From: Candidatus Aerophobota bacterium
GTDB taxonomy: Bacteria; Aerophobota; Aerophobia; Aerophobales; B3-G15
Direction of reading: 5' to 3'
Assembly: GCA_030607765.1 (NCBI GenBank)
Contig: JAUWJJ010000098.1
Coordinates: forward strand, 1-5,346
Length of the DNA stretch: 5,346 nucleotides
A program made the translations under genes and the position numbers. Of the stretch, positions 4,958 through 5,346 are shown one piece after another. The notes under the pieces were generated by a model. It saw nothing but the letters and a program-made list of their open reading frames with translations. It searched no databases and was not told the DNA's origin. Numbering within the stretch: the first letter of the stretch is position 1; every line of letters begins with the position of its first letter.

Positions 4958-5346
4958 AGATACTACTGTCAGGCAATGAGGCTTTAGCTGAAGGAGCTAT
5001 AAGGGCAGGATGTCGTTACTATTTTGGTTATCCCATTACTCCTCAATCTGAAATTCCTGCTTACATGGCTAAAAGACTTGGAGAAGTTGGGGGGGTTTTT
5101 CTTCAGGCAGAAAGTGAGTTAGCCGCCATAAATATGGTTTATGGAGCCTCAGCAGCAGGGGCTCGAGCAATGACTTCCTCTTCCGGTCCCGGGATAAGTT
5201 TAATGCAGGAAGGAATTTCCTATTTAGCTGGAGCCGAGCTCCCTGCAGTGATTGTGAATGTAATGAGAGGAGGACCAGGATTGGGGAACATAGCTCCTTC
5301 TCAATCTGATTACTATCAGGCTACTAAAGGAGGGGGGCATGGAGAC
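4954..5346 (+). CDS. vorB: 2-oxoacid:ferredoxin oxidoreductase alpha subunit, VorB-like, 3' end outside window
   Basis: The frame from GTG 4954 to the window edge gives 131 codons of an approximately 350-aa protein. It is the pyrimidine-binding-domain alpha chain of a thiamine-diphosphate, iron-sulfur enzyme that oxidises 2-oxoacids to acyl-CoA and reduces ferredoxin, typical of anaerobes. Markers are [15 protein letters not shown] (6-20), [11 protein letters not shown] (25-35), [19 protein letters not shown] (51-69), [15 protein letters not shown] (73-87), AGAELP (92-97) and [18 protein letters not shown] (102-119). The last stretches resemble 2-oxoisovalerate (VorB) chains, which handle branched-chain oxoacids, more than pyruvate enzymes; a 2-oxoglutarate KorA role is possible. 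The start overlaps the rseP stop as GTGA (4 bp), so translation is probably coupled. No clear RBS is seen. The usual small ferredoxin-like subunit gene is not upstream; any partner subunits (TPP-binding beta, gamma) should lie beyond the right edge. Confidence 0.9.
   Translation, partial: MKILLSGNEALAEGAIRAGCRYYFGYPITPQSEIPAYMAKRLGEVGGVFLQAESELAAINMVYGASAAGARAMTSSSGPGISLMQEGISYLAGAELPAVIVNVMRGGPGLGNIAPSQSDYYQATKGGGHGD

Overview
The window is an AT-rich, densely packed, all-plus-strand stretch of bacterial chromosome. It comes from a diderm (LPS-making) bacterium, because it carries lpxD and lpxC. It probably comes from an anaerobe, because it ends in the alpha subunit of a ferredoxin-dependent 2-oxoacid oxidoreductase. 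The LpxC-FabZ fusion is known from Bacteroidota and some other diderm lineages. The neighbours here (uppS, cdsA, rseP, vorB) do not look like a typical Bacteroidota locus, so an uncultured anaerobic diderm phylum is my best guess. Taxonomy cannot be fixed from this sequence alone.

Layout: lpxD (5' end cut off by the window edge, 1-939); a fused lpxC-fabZ (917-2194, overlapping lpxD by 23 bp); uppS (TTG start, 2205-2921); cdsA (TTG start, 2923-3717); a 211-bp intergenic island (3718-3928); rseP (3929-4957); and the first 131 codons of a vorB-like gene (GTG start at 4954, overlapping the rseP stop by 4 bp), which runs off the right edge.

The first four genes and rseP form an envelope-biogenesis cluster. 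LpxD and LpxC carry out early lipid A steps. FabZ supplies the fatty acid elongation cycle and competes with lipid A synthesis for the same 3-hydroxyacyl-ACP. UppS makes the undecaprenyl carrier for peptidoglycan and O-antigen. CdsA makes CDP-diacylglycerol for phospholipids. RseP is an intramembrane protease linked in other bacteria to envelope stress signalling. The set is a rearranged form of the common uppS-cdsA-dxr-rseP-bamA-skp-lpxD-fabZ-lpxA cluster: the lpxD end lies upstream of uppS, and neither lpxA nor dxr is present at its usual place.

The most unusual part is the island between cdsA and rseP, exactly where dxr often lies. It holds two blocks of a 5-bp core (TAGTC on the left, its complement GACTA on the right) repeated every 7-8 bp in opposite orientation. 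Between them are an 11-bp direct repeat flanking a 93-bp segment and two overlapping, mutually exclusive hairpins. It looks like a small repetitive or mobile element rather than a gene. I found no novel multi-gene system; the genes themselves belong to well-known families.
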